A stretch of DNA of 64,000 nucleotides from Streptomyces ortus (GCF_026341275.1 NZ_JAIFZO010000002.1:7346118-7410117); one strand, 5' to 3'. Positions 25,374 to 34,861 are shown, counted from the first letter of the stretch. Numbers and translations are program-made. Notes: generated by a model from the sequence alone, not told the origin.

Positions 25374-26813
25374 TCAGCCGGAGACCTCGGACCGGTCCCC
25401 GCCCCACAGCGTGTGGAACGAGCCCTCCCGGTCGGTCCGCCGGTAGGTGTGCGCCCCGAAGAAGTCCCGCTGCCCCTGGGTGAGCGCCGCGGGCAGCCGC
25501 TCCGCACGCAGCGCGTCGTAGTAGGCGAGCGCCGCAGCGAACCCCGGCGTCGGCACCCCCTGCCGCACCGCGGAGACGAGCACCGCGCGCCAGTCGTCCT
25601 GCGCCGCCGCGATCTCCTGCGCGAACGTGTCGTCGGAGAGCAGGCTCGGCAGATCCGCGCGGGCGTCGTACGCGGCCCGGATCCGGTCCAGGAACGCCGC
25701 CCGGATGATGCAGCCCCCGCGCCAGATCGAGGCGACCGCGCCCAGGTCGATGTTCCAGTCGTACTCGGCACTGCCGGCCGAGACCTCGTGGAAGCCCTGC
25801 GTGTAGGAAACGATCTTCGACGCGTACAGCGCCTGCTCCACCTGGTCGGCGAAGGCCGCCGCTTCGGACTCGCTCAGCGCGGTGGCCGAAGGCCCGGCGA
25901 GGCCGCGGGAGGCCTCGCGCAGCGCGCTGTGGCCCGACAGCGACCGGGCGAAGACCGCCTCGGCGATACCCGACACCGGAACGCCCAGGTCGAGGGCGAT
26001 CTGCACGGTCCAGCGGCCCGTGCCCTTCTGCTCGGCCTGGTCCTGGACCACGTCCACGAACGGCTTGCCCGTCGCCGCGTCCACGTGCGACAGCACCTCG
26101 GCGGTGATCTCGATCAGGTACGAGTCGAGCCGGCCGGTGTTCCAGGTGCGGAAGATGTCGGCGATCTGCGCGGGGGAGTAGCCCGCCACGTCACGCAGCA
26201 GCTGGTACGCCTCGCCGATCAGCTGCATGTCGGCGTACTCGATGCCGTTGTGCACCATCTTCACGAAGTGACCGGCGCCGTCGGGACCGACGTGGGTGAC
26301 ACACGGCGAGCCGTCCTCGGCCTTCGCGGAGATCTTCTCCAGCATCGGGCCCAGCGACTCGTACGACTCGACCGGACCGCCCGGCATGATGCTGGGGCCG
26401 TTGAGCGCGCCCTCCTCGCCGCCGGAGATGCCCGCACCGACGAAGTGGATGCCCTGCTCGCGCAGCTCGCGCTCCCGGCGCCGGGTGTCCGCGAAGTGGG
26501 CGTTGCCGCCATCGATGATCATGTCGCCGGGCTCCAGGAGCGGGGCGAACTCCTGGATCACCGCGTCGGTCGGCTCACCGGCCTTCACCATGATCACCAG
26601 GCGGCGGGGCCGCTCCAGCGCGGCCACGAACTCCTTGGCCGTCTCCGTCGCGATGAAGTCGCCCTCACTGCCGAACTCCTCCACCAGCGCGTGCGTGCGC
26701 GCCGCCGTGCGGTTGTGCAGGGCGACGGCGTATCCGTTCCGCGCGAAGTTGCGGGCGAGATTGCGCCCCATCACCGCGAGTCCCGTGACGCCGATCTGCG
26801 CTGAGTTGCTCAT
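25374..26813 (-). CDS. gnd: 6-phosphogluconate dehydrogenase, decarboxylating
   Basis: A 479-residue enzyme of the oxidative pentose phosphate pathway: 6-phosphogluconate plus NADP+ to ribulose 5-phosphate, CO2 and NADPH. It has the nucleotide motif GLAVMGRNLARNFARNG, the NADP-type HNRT loop, GISGGEEGALNGPSIMPGG, the substrate and Lys region HFVKMVHNGIEYADMQ, and EQKGTGRWTVQIALDLGVP. The length is normal for the long (479-aa) type. It starts at ATG 26813, preceded on its strand by TAGGAGCC. It is transcribed alone, away from the Rpf-family gene. Confidence 0.95.
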   Translation of the reverse strand: MSNSAQIGVTGLAVMGRNLARNFARNGYAVALHNRTAARTHALVEEFGSEGDFIATETAKEFVAALERPRRLVIMVKAGEPTDAVIQEFAPLLEPGDMIIDGGNAHFADTRRRERELREQGIHFVGAGISGGEEGALNGPSIMPGGPVESYESLGPMLEKISAKAEDGSPCVTHVGPDGAGHFVKMVHNGIEYADMQLIGEAYQLLRDVAGYSPAQIADIFRTWNTGRLDSYLIEITAEVLSHVDAATGKPFVDVVQDQAEQKGTGRWTVQIALDLGVPVSGIAEAVFARSLSGHSALREASRGLAGPSATALSESEAAAFADQVEQALYASKIVSYTQGFHEVSAGSAEYDWNIDLGAVASIWRGGCIIRAAFLDRIRAAYDARADLPSLLSDDTFAQEIAAAQDDWRAVLVSAVRQGVPTPGFAAALAYYDALRAERLPAALTQGQRDFFGAHTYRRTDREGSFHTLWGGDRSEVSG

Positions 26814-27130
26814 ACGGTTTGGCTCCTAAGATCCTGAATCAGTGGTGCCGGTCCTGCCCGCCAGTATTGACCCACCGACCATCCTGACTTGCCGGTTCTC
26901 CGACCGCACATCCTGCCTTGCCGACGATGTGTACGCAGATGAGGCGCCCTCGCCTCACCCTCCCGGCGAACTTCACCCGCGTACGTGCCACCGGCATGGG
27001 TGCCGACCGTCGCGAACGAAGGCGCATTCCTGGTCACTTGGCGGGACAGGGAGGCTGATTGCCCTCTTGTCATGGCCTGTTAGCAGCGTTTACTTTTGCC
27101 GCTCCTGACGCTTGTTGAGGGGGCACCTTC
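26814..27130. promoter_or_regulatory. Divergent promoter region for gnd and the Rpf-LysM-M23 gene
   Basis: This 317-bp divergent gap has a plausible vegetative promoter reading rightward: TTGTCA at 27067-27072, an 18-bp spacer, and TACTTT at 27091-27096, about 35 bp before ATG 27131. GGGGGC at 27119-27124 is the likely ribosome site. Because Rpf genes in actinobacteria are often preceded by a ydaO-type c-di-AMP riboswitch, I looked for its conserved core and did not see it. Confidence 0.45.
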
Positions 27131-28345
27131 ATGGCCGTACGCGGCCGGCACCGCCGGTATCAGCCCAACAGGATCAACCGCGCGTCACTCACTGTCACGG
27201 TGGGCGGTGCCGGAATGGCGATACCGCTCATCGGGACCGGCGTCGCGAACGCGGCCGACGTGGACACCTGGAACAAGGTCGCCGCCTGCGAGTCCACCAG
27301 CAACTGGCACATCAACACGGGCAACGGCTACTACGGCGGGCTCCAGTTCAGCCGGTCCACCTGGGAGGCCTACGGCGGCCGGGCCTACGCGGCCCGCGCC
27401 GACCTCGCCACCAAGGACCAGCAGATCGCCGTCGCCGAGAAGGTCCTGGACAGCCAGGGGCCGGGCGCCTGGCCCACCTGCTCGCAGCGGGCGGGCCTCA
27501 CCCGCGGTGGCGGCGACCCCGACATCAGTCCCTCGGGCGCCTCCACGCAGACCACCAAGCGCAAGGCCGACGTACAGCCGCAGACCACGCCCCAGTCCCG
27601 GGCGGGGACCGCCGAGATGTACACGGTCGTGCACGGCGACACGCTCTCCGAGATCGCGGGCACCCGGAAGATACCCGGCGGCTGGCGGCAGTTGTACGAA
27701 GCCAACCGCAAGACCGTCGGCGGCGACCCGGACCTGATCGTGCCCGGCCAGCGGCTGAGCCTGCACGGCAAGGCGCCCGGTTCGAACGGCAGCCCGTCGA
27801 CGTCCGGCAAGACACGGACGAAGGACCAGAAGCAGAAGAAGGACGACAAGGCCAAGAAGGAGAAGGCGGAAAAGGCGGAAAAGGCGGAGAAGGCAGAGAG
27901 GGCCGGGGAGAAGGCGGAGAAGAAGACCCACTCCGCCACCCACACCCTCACCGCCCCGGTGAGCGCCGGCACCGGGACTCCGTACCACGCCGCGGGTTCC
28001 TCCTGGTCCAAGGGCTACCACACGGGCGTCGACTTCCCGGTGCCGACCGGCACGTCCGTGAAGTCGGTCGGGGCCGGCAGCGTGGTGACGGCGGGATGGG
28101 GCGGCTCTTTCGGCTACCAGGTGGTGGTCAGGCACGGCGACGGCCGCTACACCCAGTACGCCCATCTGTCCGCGATCTCCGTGAAGGCCGGGCAGAGTGT
28201 GGGTGCCGGCCAGCGCATCGGCCGGTCCGGCTCCACGGGCAACAGTTCGGGCCCGCATCTGCACTTCGAGGTGCGGACGGGGCCCGGTTTCGGCAGCGAC
28301 ATCGATCCGGTCGCGTACCTGCGCGCCGGCGGCGTCAGGATTTGA
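27131..28345 (+). CDS. Secreted cell-wall enzyme: Rpf transglycosylase, LysM and M23 peptidase domains
   Basis: A 404-residue three-domain muralytic protein. After a signal peptide (cleavage near NAA-DVD, residue 42) comes a resuscitation-promoting-factor domain (about 44-120) with the catalytic Glu54 in VAACESTSNWHINTGNGYYG. A LysM peptidoglycan-binding module (about 162-212) has YTVVHGDTLSEIAGTR. A Lys/Glu-rich linker (about 225-265) is followed by an M23 metallopeptidase (about 290-400) with HTGVDFPVPTG and HLHFEV zinc ligands. The enzyme should cut both glycan strands and stem peptides, in growth, spore germination or wall remodelling. It overlaps the convergent transporter gene by 11 bp. 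Confidence 0.9.
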   Translation: MAVRGRHRRYQPNRINRASLTVTVGGAGMAIPLIGTGVANAADVDTWNKVAACESTSNWHINTGNGYYGGLQFSRSTWEAYGGRAYAARADLATKDQQIAVAEKVLDSQGPGAWPTCSQRAGLTRGGGDPDISPSGASTQTTKRKADVQPQTTPQSRAGTAEMYTVVHGDTLSEIAGTRKIPGGWRQLYEANRKTVGGDPDLIVPGQRLSLHGKAPGSNGSPSTSGKTRTKDQKQKKDDKAKKEKAEKAEKAEKAERAGEKAEKKTHSATHTLTAPVSAGTGTPYHAAGSSWSKGYHTGVDFPVPTGTSVKSVGAGSVVTAGWGGSFGYQVVVRHGDGRYTQYAHLSAISVKAGQSVGAGQRIGRSGSTGNSSGPHLHFEVRTGPGFGSDIDPVAYLRAGGVRI

Positions 28346-29621
28346 CGCAGGCGCGCAGCATCATCGGGGCGGGCAGCAGGGGCAGGCACGGAAGGCCGTA
28401 GGAGAGGCCTTCGGGCCACACCAACCCGTCCGGGCCGTCCGGCAGCAGGTCGTCGTCGGGCGGCGGGGGCCCGTTGGACCCGGGCGGGGCGGCCAGGGCC
28501 CTCTCGCGTCCGGCGGCGAGCATCCCCCCGGCCGCCACCGGCGTCCCCTCCCGGCCGGGCGGGCGCGCCTGCTCACGTACGCCGTGATCCGTGCGTGCCG
28601 CCGGTGTGAGCGACTCGGTGCGCACCGCAGGCACCGTGAACGATCCCTCTCGTGCACCCACCGACGTATACGCCGTGTCCCGCGCTCCCGAGGAGACCAG
28701 CCGCTCGGCGGAGACGGTGGCGGTGGCGGGCTGCTCGGGAGGAAAAAGCGCGGCACCCGAGGGAACCGGCGCGACCGGCCGCGTACGCTCCGAGCCGCTG
28801 ATCCGCTCCGTGGTGAGCAGGATCAGGCCGCCCGCGGCGACGACCCCGCAGCCGAGGGCAAGCATGGTGCCCGTCTCGCCGTAGCGGAACGTCTCGCCGA
28901 ACATCGTCAGCCCCACCGCGGCGGCCACGATCGGGTTCACGACGGTCAGCGTGGCCAGCGGGGCCGCGAGGCCGGCGCCCCGGTAGGAGGCCTGGGACAG
29001 CAGCATTCCGGCGGTCGCCAGCACACCGATCACGGCGAGGCTCGGCAGGTCGGCGAGCGCGACGCCGCCCGTCCAGTCCACCGCGACGGTCTTCGTGAAC
29101 ACCGAGGACATACCGAAGGCGACACCCGCCGCGATCGCGAGCAGCACGCTGCGTACGGCCGGGTGCCGGTGCGCGGCGCGGGCCGCCGTCATCAGCGCCA
29201 CCACCGCACCGCCGGTGACCAGGGCCACCACGACGCGCTGGGCGCTGTTCAGGGACTGGGAGTCGGCGGTGCCGACCAGGGCCAGGATGCCGGCCAGACC
29301 GACCGTCGCCATGATCGCGCCCCGCCAGGCGGCGGCTCCGGCCCTGCGGCGGACGAACACGGCGGCCATGGGCAGCGCGAACACGATGGTCAGCGCGCCC
29401 AGCGGCTGGACCAGGCTGAGCGGACCGTAGGCCAGCGCCACCACGTGCAGCAGTCCGCCGAGCGCGTTCAGGCCGACCGCGGCCCACCAGGCGAGCTGGC
29501 GCATGGGGGCGTACGTACGGTCGGGCGTGGTCGCCGCGACGCGTTCCTGCACGATGGCCCCGCCCGCGTAGGCGACGGCGGAGACGAGGGAGAGAACGAC
29601 GGAAAGCACCAGTGCGCTCAT
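28335..29621 (-). CDS. EamA/DMT-type transporter with long C-terminal tail
   Basis: A 428-residue membrane protein. Residues 1-285 hold about nine or ten helices of the drug/metabolite transporter superfamily. Two repeated EamA halves are suggested by AYGPLSLVQPLGALTIVFALP and GLAAPLATLTVVNPIVAAAVG, the pattern of the NIPA/DMT-like actinobacterial group. The last about 140 residues are polar, Pro/Arg-rich and probably cytoplasmic and disordered. The substrate is unknown. ATG 29621 is preceded on its strand by GAGAGAGG. The gene ends inside the 3' end of the convergent Rpf-family gene. Confidence 0.78.
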   Translation of the reverse strand: MSALVLSVVLSLVSAVAYAGGAIVQERVAATTPDRTYAPMRQLAWWAAVGLNALGGLLHVVALAYGPLSLVQPLGALTIVFALPMAAVFVRRRAGAAAWRGAIMATVGLAGILALVGTADSQSLNSAQRVVVALVTGGAVVALMTAARAAHRHPAVRSVLLAIAAGVAFGMSSVFTKTVAVDWTGGVALADLPSLAVIGVLATAGMLLSQASYRGAGLAAPLATLTVVNPIVAAAVGLTMFGETFRYGETGTMLALGCGVVAAGGLILLTTERISGSERTRPVAPVPSGAALFPPEQPATATVSAERLVSSGARDTAYTSVGAREGSFTVPAVRTESLTPAARTDHGVREQARPPGREGTPVAAGGMLAAGRERALAAPPGSNGPPPPDDDLLPDGPDGLVWPEGLSYGLPCLPLLPAPMMLRACVKS

Positions 29622-29861
29622 GCCTCTCTCCTCTGCGTGTGGCGGACGCGCTCCGGCGGGTGAAGAGTCCGGTGCGGCGAACGGTCGGCTTCCATACTGA
29701 TGACGATCCCTTGTGAGAGGTCCCGTGTCGTCGTCCCTGAGCAGTCATTGGGTCCTACTGCCGATGGAGTACAACTCGGGCCGAGTCCTCCCCAGGTCGG
29801 GTGACACGAAGTACAACCCGCCCTCCGGCGCCGTTATGCCCCCTTGGTCTACTTGTTCTTC

Positions 29862-30635
29862 GTGAATCTCGATCCGGACCTCGATCGGCTCGCCGCTCTC
29901 GAAGGCTTCTTCGCCCTGCGCACGGGACTACCGCGGGTACGCGCCGGACGACCGCCGCTGCCGACGCTCGCCGAGGTCTACGCGACCGCGCCGCGCGATG
30001 TCACCGATGAGCTTCCCAGCGGCGACGAGCCCGATCCACTCGGTTTCCGGGTCCGCAAGGTCGTCCGGCTGCTGGCCGCGCCGGAGGCGCGCGTCGGAGT
30101 GTCCGTGGCGCAGCAGGGGCTCGCCGCCCGGCTGTGGTCCGTGGCCCTGGGCGCGGCCGTGCTCTACGGCCGGGTGCCCGACCTGGACCCCGCGCTGCTG
30201 CGCTGGGACGCCGACGGCAGCGCGCCCGACGACCTGTGGCTGGCGGAGGTGCGCGCGCTGCCCGGCGACGCGGCGACGATCCGGCGGCTCGTGCACGACG
30301 GCCACCTGGAACCCCTCTCGGTGGCGCTGCGAGCCCGCCACCCGGTGGCCGCGGGGCTGCTGCGGGGCAACGCGGCCTCCGCCCTCGCGAGCACCGCACG
30401 CCTGCTGGACGGCTGGGCCGCCGCCCACGGCCGTACGGACGTACGCGCTCGGGTGCGCGCGCTGACCGCCGACCTCCTCGGCCACCCCGACCTGCGGGAC
30501 ACCGGCGACTGGACCGGAACTGTTTTCCGGCGGCGCAGTTGCTGCCTCTATTACCGGGTACCAGGTGGCGGGGTGTGCGGCGACTGCTGCTTCACGAAGG
30601 CGCCGCGCTCTTCCCCAACCGACCCATCTGGGTGA
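29862..30635 (+). CDS. FhuF-like (2Fe-2S) protein, probable ferric-siderophore reductase
   Basis: A 257-residue protein ending in the iron-sulfur signature of the FhuF family: Cys227-Cys228, ten residues, Cys239, two residues, Cys242 (RRSCCLYYRV...CGDC). FhuF-type proteins reduce ferric iron from siderophores in the cytoplasm. The rest is Ala/Leu/Arg-rich with few motifs. The start is uncertain: GTG 29862 (VNLDPDLDRL) matches where similarity should begin, TTG 29844 is six codons earlier, and neither has a clear ribosome site. I see no iron-box palindrome upstream. Confidence 0.75.
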   Translation: MNLDPDLDRLAALEGFFALRTGLPRVRAGRPPLPTLAEVYATAPRDVTDELPSGDEPDPLGFRVRKVVRLLAAPEARVGVSVAQQGLAARLWSVALGAAVLYGRVPDLDPALLRWDADGSAPDDLWLAEVRALPGDAATIRRLVHDGHLEPLSVALRARHPVAAGLLRGNAASALASTARLLDGWAAAHGRTDVRARVRALTADLLGHPDLRDTGDWTGTVFRRRSCCLYYRVPGGGVCGDCCFTKAPRSSPTDPSG

Positions 30636-30672
30636 CCATGTGGGAACAAGCCGCAGAGACAGGGGGTTCCGG

Positions 30673-31824
30673 GTGCGAGTGGGACTGCTGACCCGGGAGT
30701 ATCCGCCGGACGTGTACGGCGGAGCGGGAGTCCATGTCGAGTTCCTCGCCCGGGAGCTGAGGCCCCTCACCGACCTGGGGGTGCACTGCTGGGGCGAGGG
30801 CGCCGGCGGCGGGGTGGTCCGGCACCGGCCCTGGTCCGTGCTCGACGGCGCCAACGACGCGCTGCGCACGTTCTCCGTGGACCTCTCCATGGCCGCCGCG
30901 CTGGAGGATCGCGACCTCGTCCACTCGCACACCTGGTACGCCAACCTCGCCGGCCATCTCGCGAAGCTGCAGCACGGCATCCCGCACGTCATGACCGCCC
31001 ACTCGCTGGAGCCGCTGCGCCCCTGGAAGGCCGAGCAACTGGGCGGCGGTTACGCCCTCTCCAGCTGGGCCGAGCGCACCGCCATCGAGTCCGCCGACGG
31101 GGTGATCGCCGTCTCCGCGGCCATGCGCGAGGACATCCTCGGCTGCTATCCGTCCCTGGACGCGGCCAAGGTGCACATCGTGCACAACGGCATCGACACC
31201 ACCCTCTACCGGCCGGACCACGGCACGGACGTCCTGGAGCGGCTCGGCCTCGACACCTCCCGGCCGTACGTGCTGTTCGTGGGCCGCATCACCCGCCAGA
31301 AGGGCGTGCCCCATCTGCTGCGCGCGGTGCGCGACATCGACCCGGCCGCGCAGGTCGTGCTCTGCGCGGGCGCGCCGGACACCCCCGAGATCGACCAGGA
31401 GTTCCGTGTCCTCTTCGAGGAACTGAGCCGGGTGCGGGCGGGAGTGCACTGGATCCCGCAGATGCTGCCCCGCCCCGAGGTCATCCAACTCCTCACGCAC
31501 GCCGCGGTGTTCGTCTGTCCCTCGGTCTACGAGCCGCTCGGCATCGTCAACCTGGAGGCGATGGCCTGCGGAACCCCGGTGGTCGCCTCCCGGGTCGGCG
31601 GCATCCCGGAGGTCGTTGAGGACGGCGAAACCGGGGTACTGGTGTCCGTGGACGAGGACTTCGAGACAGGACTCGCGCAGGCGCTGGACTCGGTCCTCGG
31701 GGATGCCGGGGCCGCCCGGCGGATGGGCGAGGCCGGACGGCACCGCGCGGTGGGGGAGTTCGGCTGGGACGCCGTCGCCCGGCGGACGGTCCGGCTCTAC
31801 GAGGAGATCCTCAAAAAGGCGTAG
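30673..31824 (+). CDS. glgA: Glycogen synthase / alpha-maltose-1-phosphate synthase-type glycosyltransferase (GT4)
   Basis: A 383-residue GT-B enzyme of the actinobacterial GlgA/GlgM type, much shorter than plant-like GT5 synthases. Motifs are REYPPDVYGGAGVHVEFLA, DLVHSHTWYANLAG, FVGRITRQKGVPHLL and the EX7E site EPLGIVNLEAMACGTPVV. It uses ADP-glucose to build alpha-1,4-glucan or maltose-1-phosphate. The glgC gene for ADP-glucose formation follows 51 bp downstream, so the pair provides the two core steps. GTG 30673 gives the expected N-terminus (GLLTREYPP); GTG 30679 is possible. Which product it makes cannot be told from sequence. Confidence 0.88.
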   Translation: MRVGLLTREYPPDVYGGAGVHVEFLARELRPLTDLGVHCWGEGAGGGVVRHRPWSVLDGANDALRTFSVDLSMAAALEDRDLVHSHTWYANLAGHLAKLQHGIPHVMTAHSLEPLRPWKAEQLGGGYALSSWAERTAIESADGVIAVSAAMREDILGCYPSLDAAKVHIVHNGIDTTLYRPDHGTDVLERLGLDTSRPYVLFVGRITRQKGVPHLLRAVRDIDPAAQVVLCAGAPDTPEIDQEFRVLFEELSRVRAGVHWIPQMLPRPEVIQLLTHAAVFVCPSVYEPLGIVNLEAMACGTPVVASRVGGIPEVVEDGETGVLVSVDEDFETGLAQALDSVLGDAGAARRMGEAGRHRAVGEFGWDAVARRTVRLYEEILKKA

Positions 31825-31875
31825 TCCGGCCTGCCCGACGGCAGGCACGGATCAATGAGGGTTAGGGGAGCGGCC

Positions 31876-33096
31876 ATGCGTCGTGGTGGACCTTCGGTGC
31901 TCGGGATCGTGCTGGCGGGCGGGGAAGGCAAACGCCTGATGCCCCTCACCGCGGACCGCGCCAAACCAGCGGTCACGTTCGGCGGCACGTACCGTCTTGT
32001 CGACTTCGTGCTGTCGAACCTCGTCAACGCCGACATTCTGCGCATCTGCGTCCTGACGCAGTACAAGTCGCACTCGCTTGACCGGCACGTCACCACGACC
32101 TGGCGGATGTCGAGCCTGCTGGGCAACTACGTGACGCCCGTCCCGGCGCAGCAGCGCCTCGGCCCGCGCTGGTACCTGGGCAGCGCCGACGCGATCCTGC
32201 AGTCCCTGAATCTCGTGTACGACGAGCAGCCCGAGTACGTGGCGGTGTTCGGCGCCGACCACGTCTACCGCATGGACCCGCGCCAGATGCTCGCCCAGCA
32301 CATCGACAGCGGGGCGGGGGTGACCGTGGCCGGTATCCGCGTCCCGCGGGCCGAGTCGTCGTCCTTCGGGGTGATCACGCCGGGCACGGACGGGCAGACG
32401 GTGGAGCGCTTCCTGGAGAAGCCCGCGGACCCGCCCGGCCTGCAGGACGACCCCGAGTGCGTCTTCGCCTCGATGGGCAACTACATCTTCACCACCAAGG
32501 CCCTGATAGAGGCGCTGCAACGGGACGCCGAGGACGCGAATTCCGTGCACGACATGGGCGGTTCGATCCTCCCTCAGCTCACCGACCGCGGCGAGGCCGG
32601 GCTCTACGACTTCAGCGACAACCACGTGCCCGGCGAGACCACCCGTGACCAGGGCTACTGGCGTGACGTGGGCACCCTGGACGCGTACTACGACGCCCAT
32701 ATGGACCTGATCGCCGAGCGGCCCGCCTTCAACCTCTTCAACCGCAGCTGGCCCATCTACACCAGCTCGGGGCACATGTCGCCGGCCCGGTTCAACGCGG
32801 GCGGCATCGCGAGCGAGTCGATCATCAGCGCGGGCTGTCTCATCCGGGGGCAGGTCACACGCTCGGTGCTCTCCCCGGGGGTCCTGGTCGACCCGGGAGC
32901 CGTCGTCCAGGGGTCGATCCTCCACGACAACGTGCACATCGGGCGCGGCGCGGTCGTGCGCGGCGCGGTCCTCGACAAGAACGTGCAGGTACCGCCGGGC
33001 GCGACCATAGGCGTCAATCCGGAACGGGACCGGGAGCTCTACACGGTCTCCAAGGACGGCGTGATAGCCCTCGGCAAGGGCCAGCAGGTGCCGTAG
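31876..33096 (+). CDS. glgC: Glucose-1-phosphate adenylyltransferase
   Basis: A 406-residue ADP-glucose pyrophosphorylase: glucose-1-phosphate plus ATP to ADP-glucose. It has VLAGGEGKRLMPLTADRAKP, the substrate segment FGADHVYRMD, EKPADPP and the C-terminal left-handed beta-helix (GVLVDPGAVVQGSILHD). ATG 31876 follows AGGGGAG at 31865-31871; an upstream ATG at 31855 lacks a good site. A hairpin terminator lies about 50 bp after the stop. Confidence 0.95.
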   Translation: MRRGGPSVLGIVLAGGEGKRLMPLTADRAKPAVTFGGTYRLVDFVLSNLVNADILRICVLTQYKSHSLDRHVTTTWRMSSLLGNYVTPVPAQQRLGPRWYLGSADAILQSLNLVYDEQPEYVAVFGADHVYRMDPRQMLAQHIDSGAGVTVAGIRVPRAESSSFGVITPGTDGQTVERFLEKPADPPGLQDDPECVFASMGNYIFTTKALIEALQRDAEDANSVHDMGGSILPQLTDRGEAGLYDFSDNHVPGETTRDQGYWRDVGTLDAYYDAHMDLIAERPAFNLFNRSWPIYTSSGHMSPARFNAGGIASESIISAGCLIRGQVTRSVLSPGVLVDPGAVVQGSILHDNVHIGRGAVVRGAVLDKNVQVPPGATIGVNPERDRELYTVSKDGVIALGKGQQVP

Positions 33097-33146
33097 CGCG
33101 CGGCGGGGTGACGTCGCCCACCCCGGGACGCCCCCTACGTCACATC

Positions 33147-33190
33147 AGTCCCGCTCCTGTTCGCTGGTGACGGCGGGAGCGGGACTTAAT
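33147..33190 (+). terminator. Terminator after glgC
   Basis: An 11-bp stem pairs AGTCCCGCTCC (33147-33157) with GGAGCGGGACT (33176-33186) around an 18-nt loop, then TAAT. It ends the glgA-glgC unit. The T-tract is short, as is common in high-GC genomes. Confidence 0.65.
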
Positions 33191-33287
33191 CTGCTGTTAA
33201 CTGAGCGTAGCTTGATCGTACTTGACCGTAATCGTCCGGCCGGGATTGACTGCTGACTCACCCGTCGTCCACGCGAGAGTCAAGCCA

Positions 33288-34712
33288 TTGAATCCAAGGC
33301 CCGCGGACTCCGACCTCCTCGCACCCCTCGACCTGGCCTTCTGGAACATCGAATCGCGCGCCCACCCCATGCACCTCGGCGCGCTGGGCATCTTCGCGGC
33401 CAACTCGCCCGCCGCGGGCCGGCACGCGGCCGAACTGCTCGCGGCCCGCGCGGCCGGCGTACCCGGCCTGCGCATGCGGATCCGCGACCTCTGGCAGCCG
33501 CTCGACCTGCGGCAGGGGCTCGACCTCCGGAAAGGGCTCGACCTCCGGAAGGCGTCGGGGTTCGAACCGCGCCGGCCGCTCGCCTTCGGCGGCGCCGCAC
33601 GGGAGGCCGCCCCCGACTTCGAACCGCTCGACCACGTCCGGCTGCACGCTCCCGTCGCCGACTTCCACGCCGCCGCCGGCGCGCTCATGCAGCGGCCCCT
33701 GGAGCGCGACAGGCCACCGTGGGAGGCCCACGTGCTGCCCGGCGTGGACGGCACCTCCTTCGCGGTGCTGTTCAAGTTCCACCACGCGCTGGCCGACGGG
33801 CTGCGGGCCCTGGCGCTCGCGGCGGCCGTCCTCGACCCCATGGACATGCCGGCGCCCCGCCCCCGCCCCGAGGAGCCCGCGCGCGGCCTCCTCTCCGGCC
33901 TCGTCCCCGCGGTGACGAAGCTGCCGGGACTGGTCCGCGGCGCGCTCTCCGACGTGGGCCGAGCCCTCGACATCGGCGCCTCCGTCGCGCGCGCCACCCT
34001 GGACGTACGGTCCTCCGCCGCCCTCGTCTCCCAGCCCACCGGCACCCGCCGGATCGCGGGCGTCGCCGTGGAACTCGACGAGATCCACACGATCCGCAAG
34101 AGCGTGGGCGGCACCGTCAACGACGTCCTCATCGCCGTCGTCGCGGGCGCCCTGCGCCGCTGGCTCGACGAGCGCGGCGACGGCAGCGACGGGGTGTCGC
34201 CCCGGGCCCTGATCCCCGTCTCCCGACGCCGCCCGCGCACCGCGCACCCGCAGGGCAACCGGCTCTCCGGGTATCTGATGCGGCTCCCCGTCGACGACCC
34301 CGACCCGCTCGCACGGCTCGCCACCGTGCGGACGGCCATGAACCACAACAAGGACGCGGGCCCGAACCGGGGCGCGGGCGCCGTCGCCCTGCTCGCCGAC
34401 CATGTCCCGCCCATCGGCCACCGGCTCGGCATGCCCGTCGTCGGCCGGGCGGCCCGGCTCCTCTTCGACATCCTGGTCACCAGCGTGCCGCTGCCCAGCC
34501 TGGGCATGACGCTCGGCGGCTGCCCGCTGACCGAGGTGTACCCGCTCGCCCCGCTGGCCCGCGGCCAGGCCCTCGCGGTCGCGGTGTCGACGTTCCGCGG
34601 ACGCGTCCACTACGGACTCGTCGCCGACGCGGAGGCCGTCCCCGACCTCGACCTGCTGGCCAAGTCGCTGACGGTGGAGGTGGCGGAACTGAACGCCGCC
34701 TGTGTGTCCTGA
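33288..34712 (+). CDS. Wax ester synthase / diacylglycerol acyltransferase (WS/DGAT)
   Basis: A 474-residue acyltransferase making triacylglycerols or wax esters from acyl-CoA. The catalytic HHALADG motif is at residues 165-171, after PLERDRPPWEAHVLPG. The family segments GGTVNDVLIAVVAGALRRWL and NRLSGYLMRLPVD are present. The start is most likely TTG 33288, just before the conserved LLAPLDLAFWNIES; nothing recognisable lies upstream. A three-fold 18-bp duplication (33501-33554) encodes LDLRQG-LDLRKG-LDLRKA in the loop after the first strand. Glycogen genes lie immediately upstream, so two storage systems sit side by side. Confidence 0.88.
   Translation: MNPRPADSDLLAPLDLAFWNIESRAHPMHLGALGIFAANSPAAGRHAAELLAARAAGVPGLRMRIRDLWQPLDLRQGLDLRKGLDLRKASGFEPRRPLAFGGAAREAAPDFEPLDHVRLHAPVADFHAAAGALMQRPLERDRPPWEAHVLPGVDGTSFAVLFKFHHALADGLRALALAAAVLDPMDMPAPRPRPEEPARGLLSGLVPAVTKLPGLVRGALSDVGRALDIGASVARATLDVRSSAALVSQPTGTRRIAGVAVELDEIHTIRKSVGGTVNDVLIAVVAGALRRWLDERGDGSDGVSPRALIPVSRRRPRTAHPQGNRLSGYLMRLPVDDPDPLARLATVRTAMNHNKDAGPNRGAGAVALLADHVPPIGHRLGMPVVGRAARLLFDILVTSVPLPSLGMTLGGCPLTEVYPLAPLARGQALAVAVSTFRGRVHYGLVADAEAVPDLDLLAKSLTVEVAELNAACVS
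33501..33554 (+). repeat. Three tandem copies of an in-frame 18-bp unit
   Basis: Units at 33501-33518, 33519-33536 and 33537-33554 share the frame ctcgacctnnggnagg. Each encodes LDLR plus two residues inside the WS/DGAT gene. Copies two and three differ at only two or three bases, so the duplication looks recent. Confidence 0.8.
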
Positions 34713-34861
34713 GACATGTCCGGCGGGCTTGCGGGAGAGCGCCGCGGGAGAGCGGTGATCATCGCGGGTTTGGTGCCTTTGCCCTGTGCTTTGTAAAATT
34801 CCGCCTTCGTGAGCGAGCGCGGTCGGAGCGCCGCGCGAGAACCCGAGGAACGGCAACGGCG

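Noticed and set aside
26814..27130. Possible ydaO c-di-AMP riboswitch before the Rpf-family gene
   Set aside because: The conserved core sequences were not found on reading the region; only a promoter-like pair is visible.
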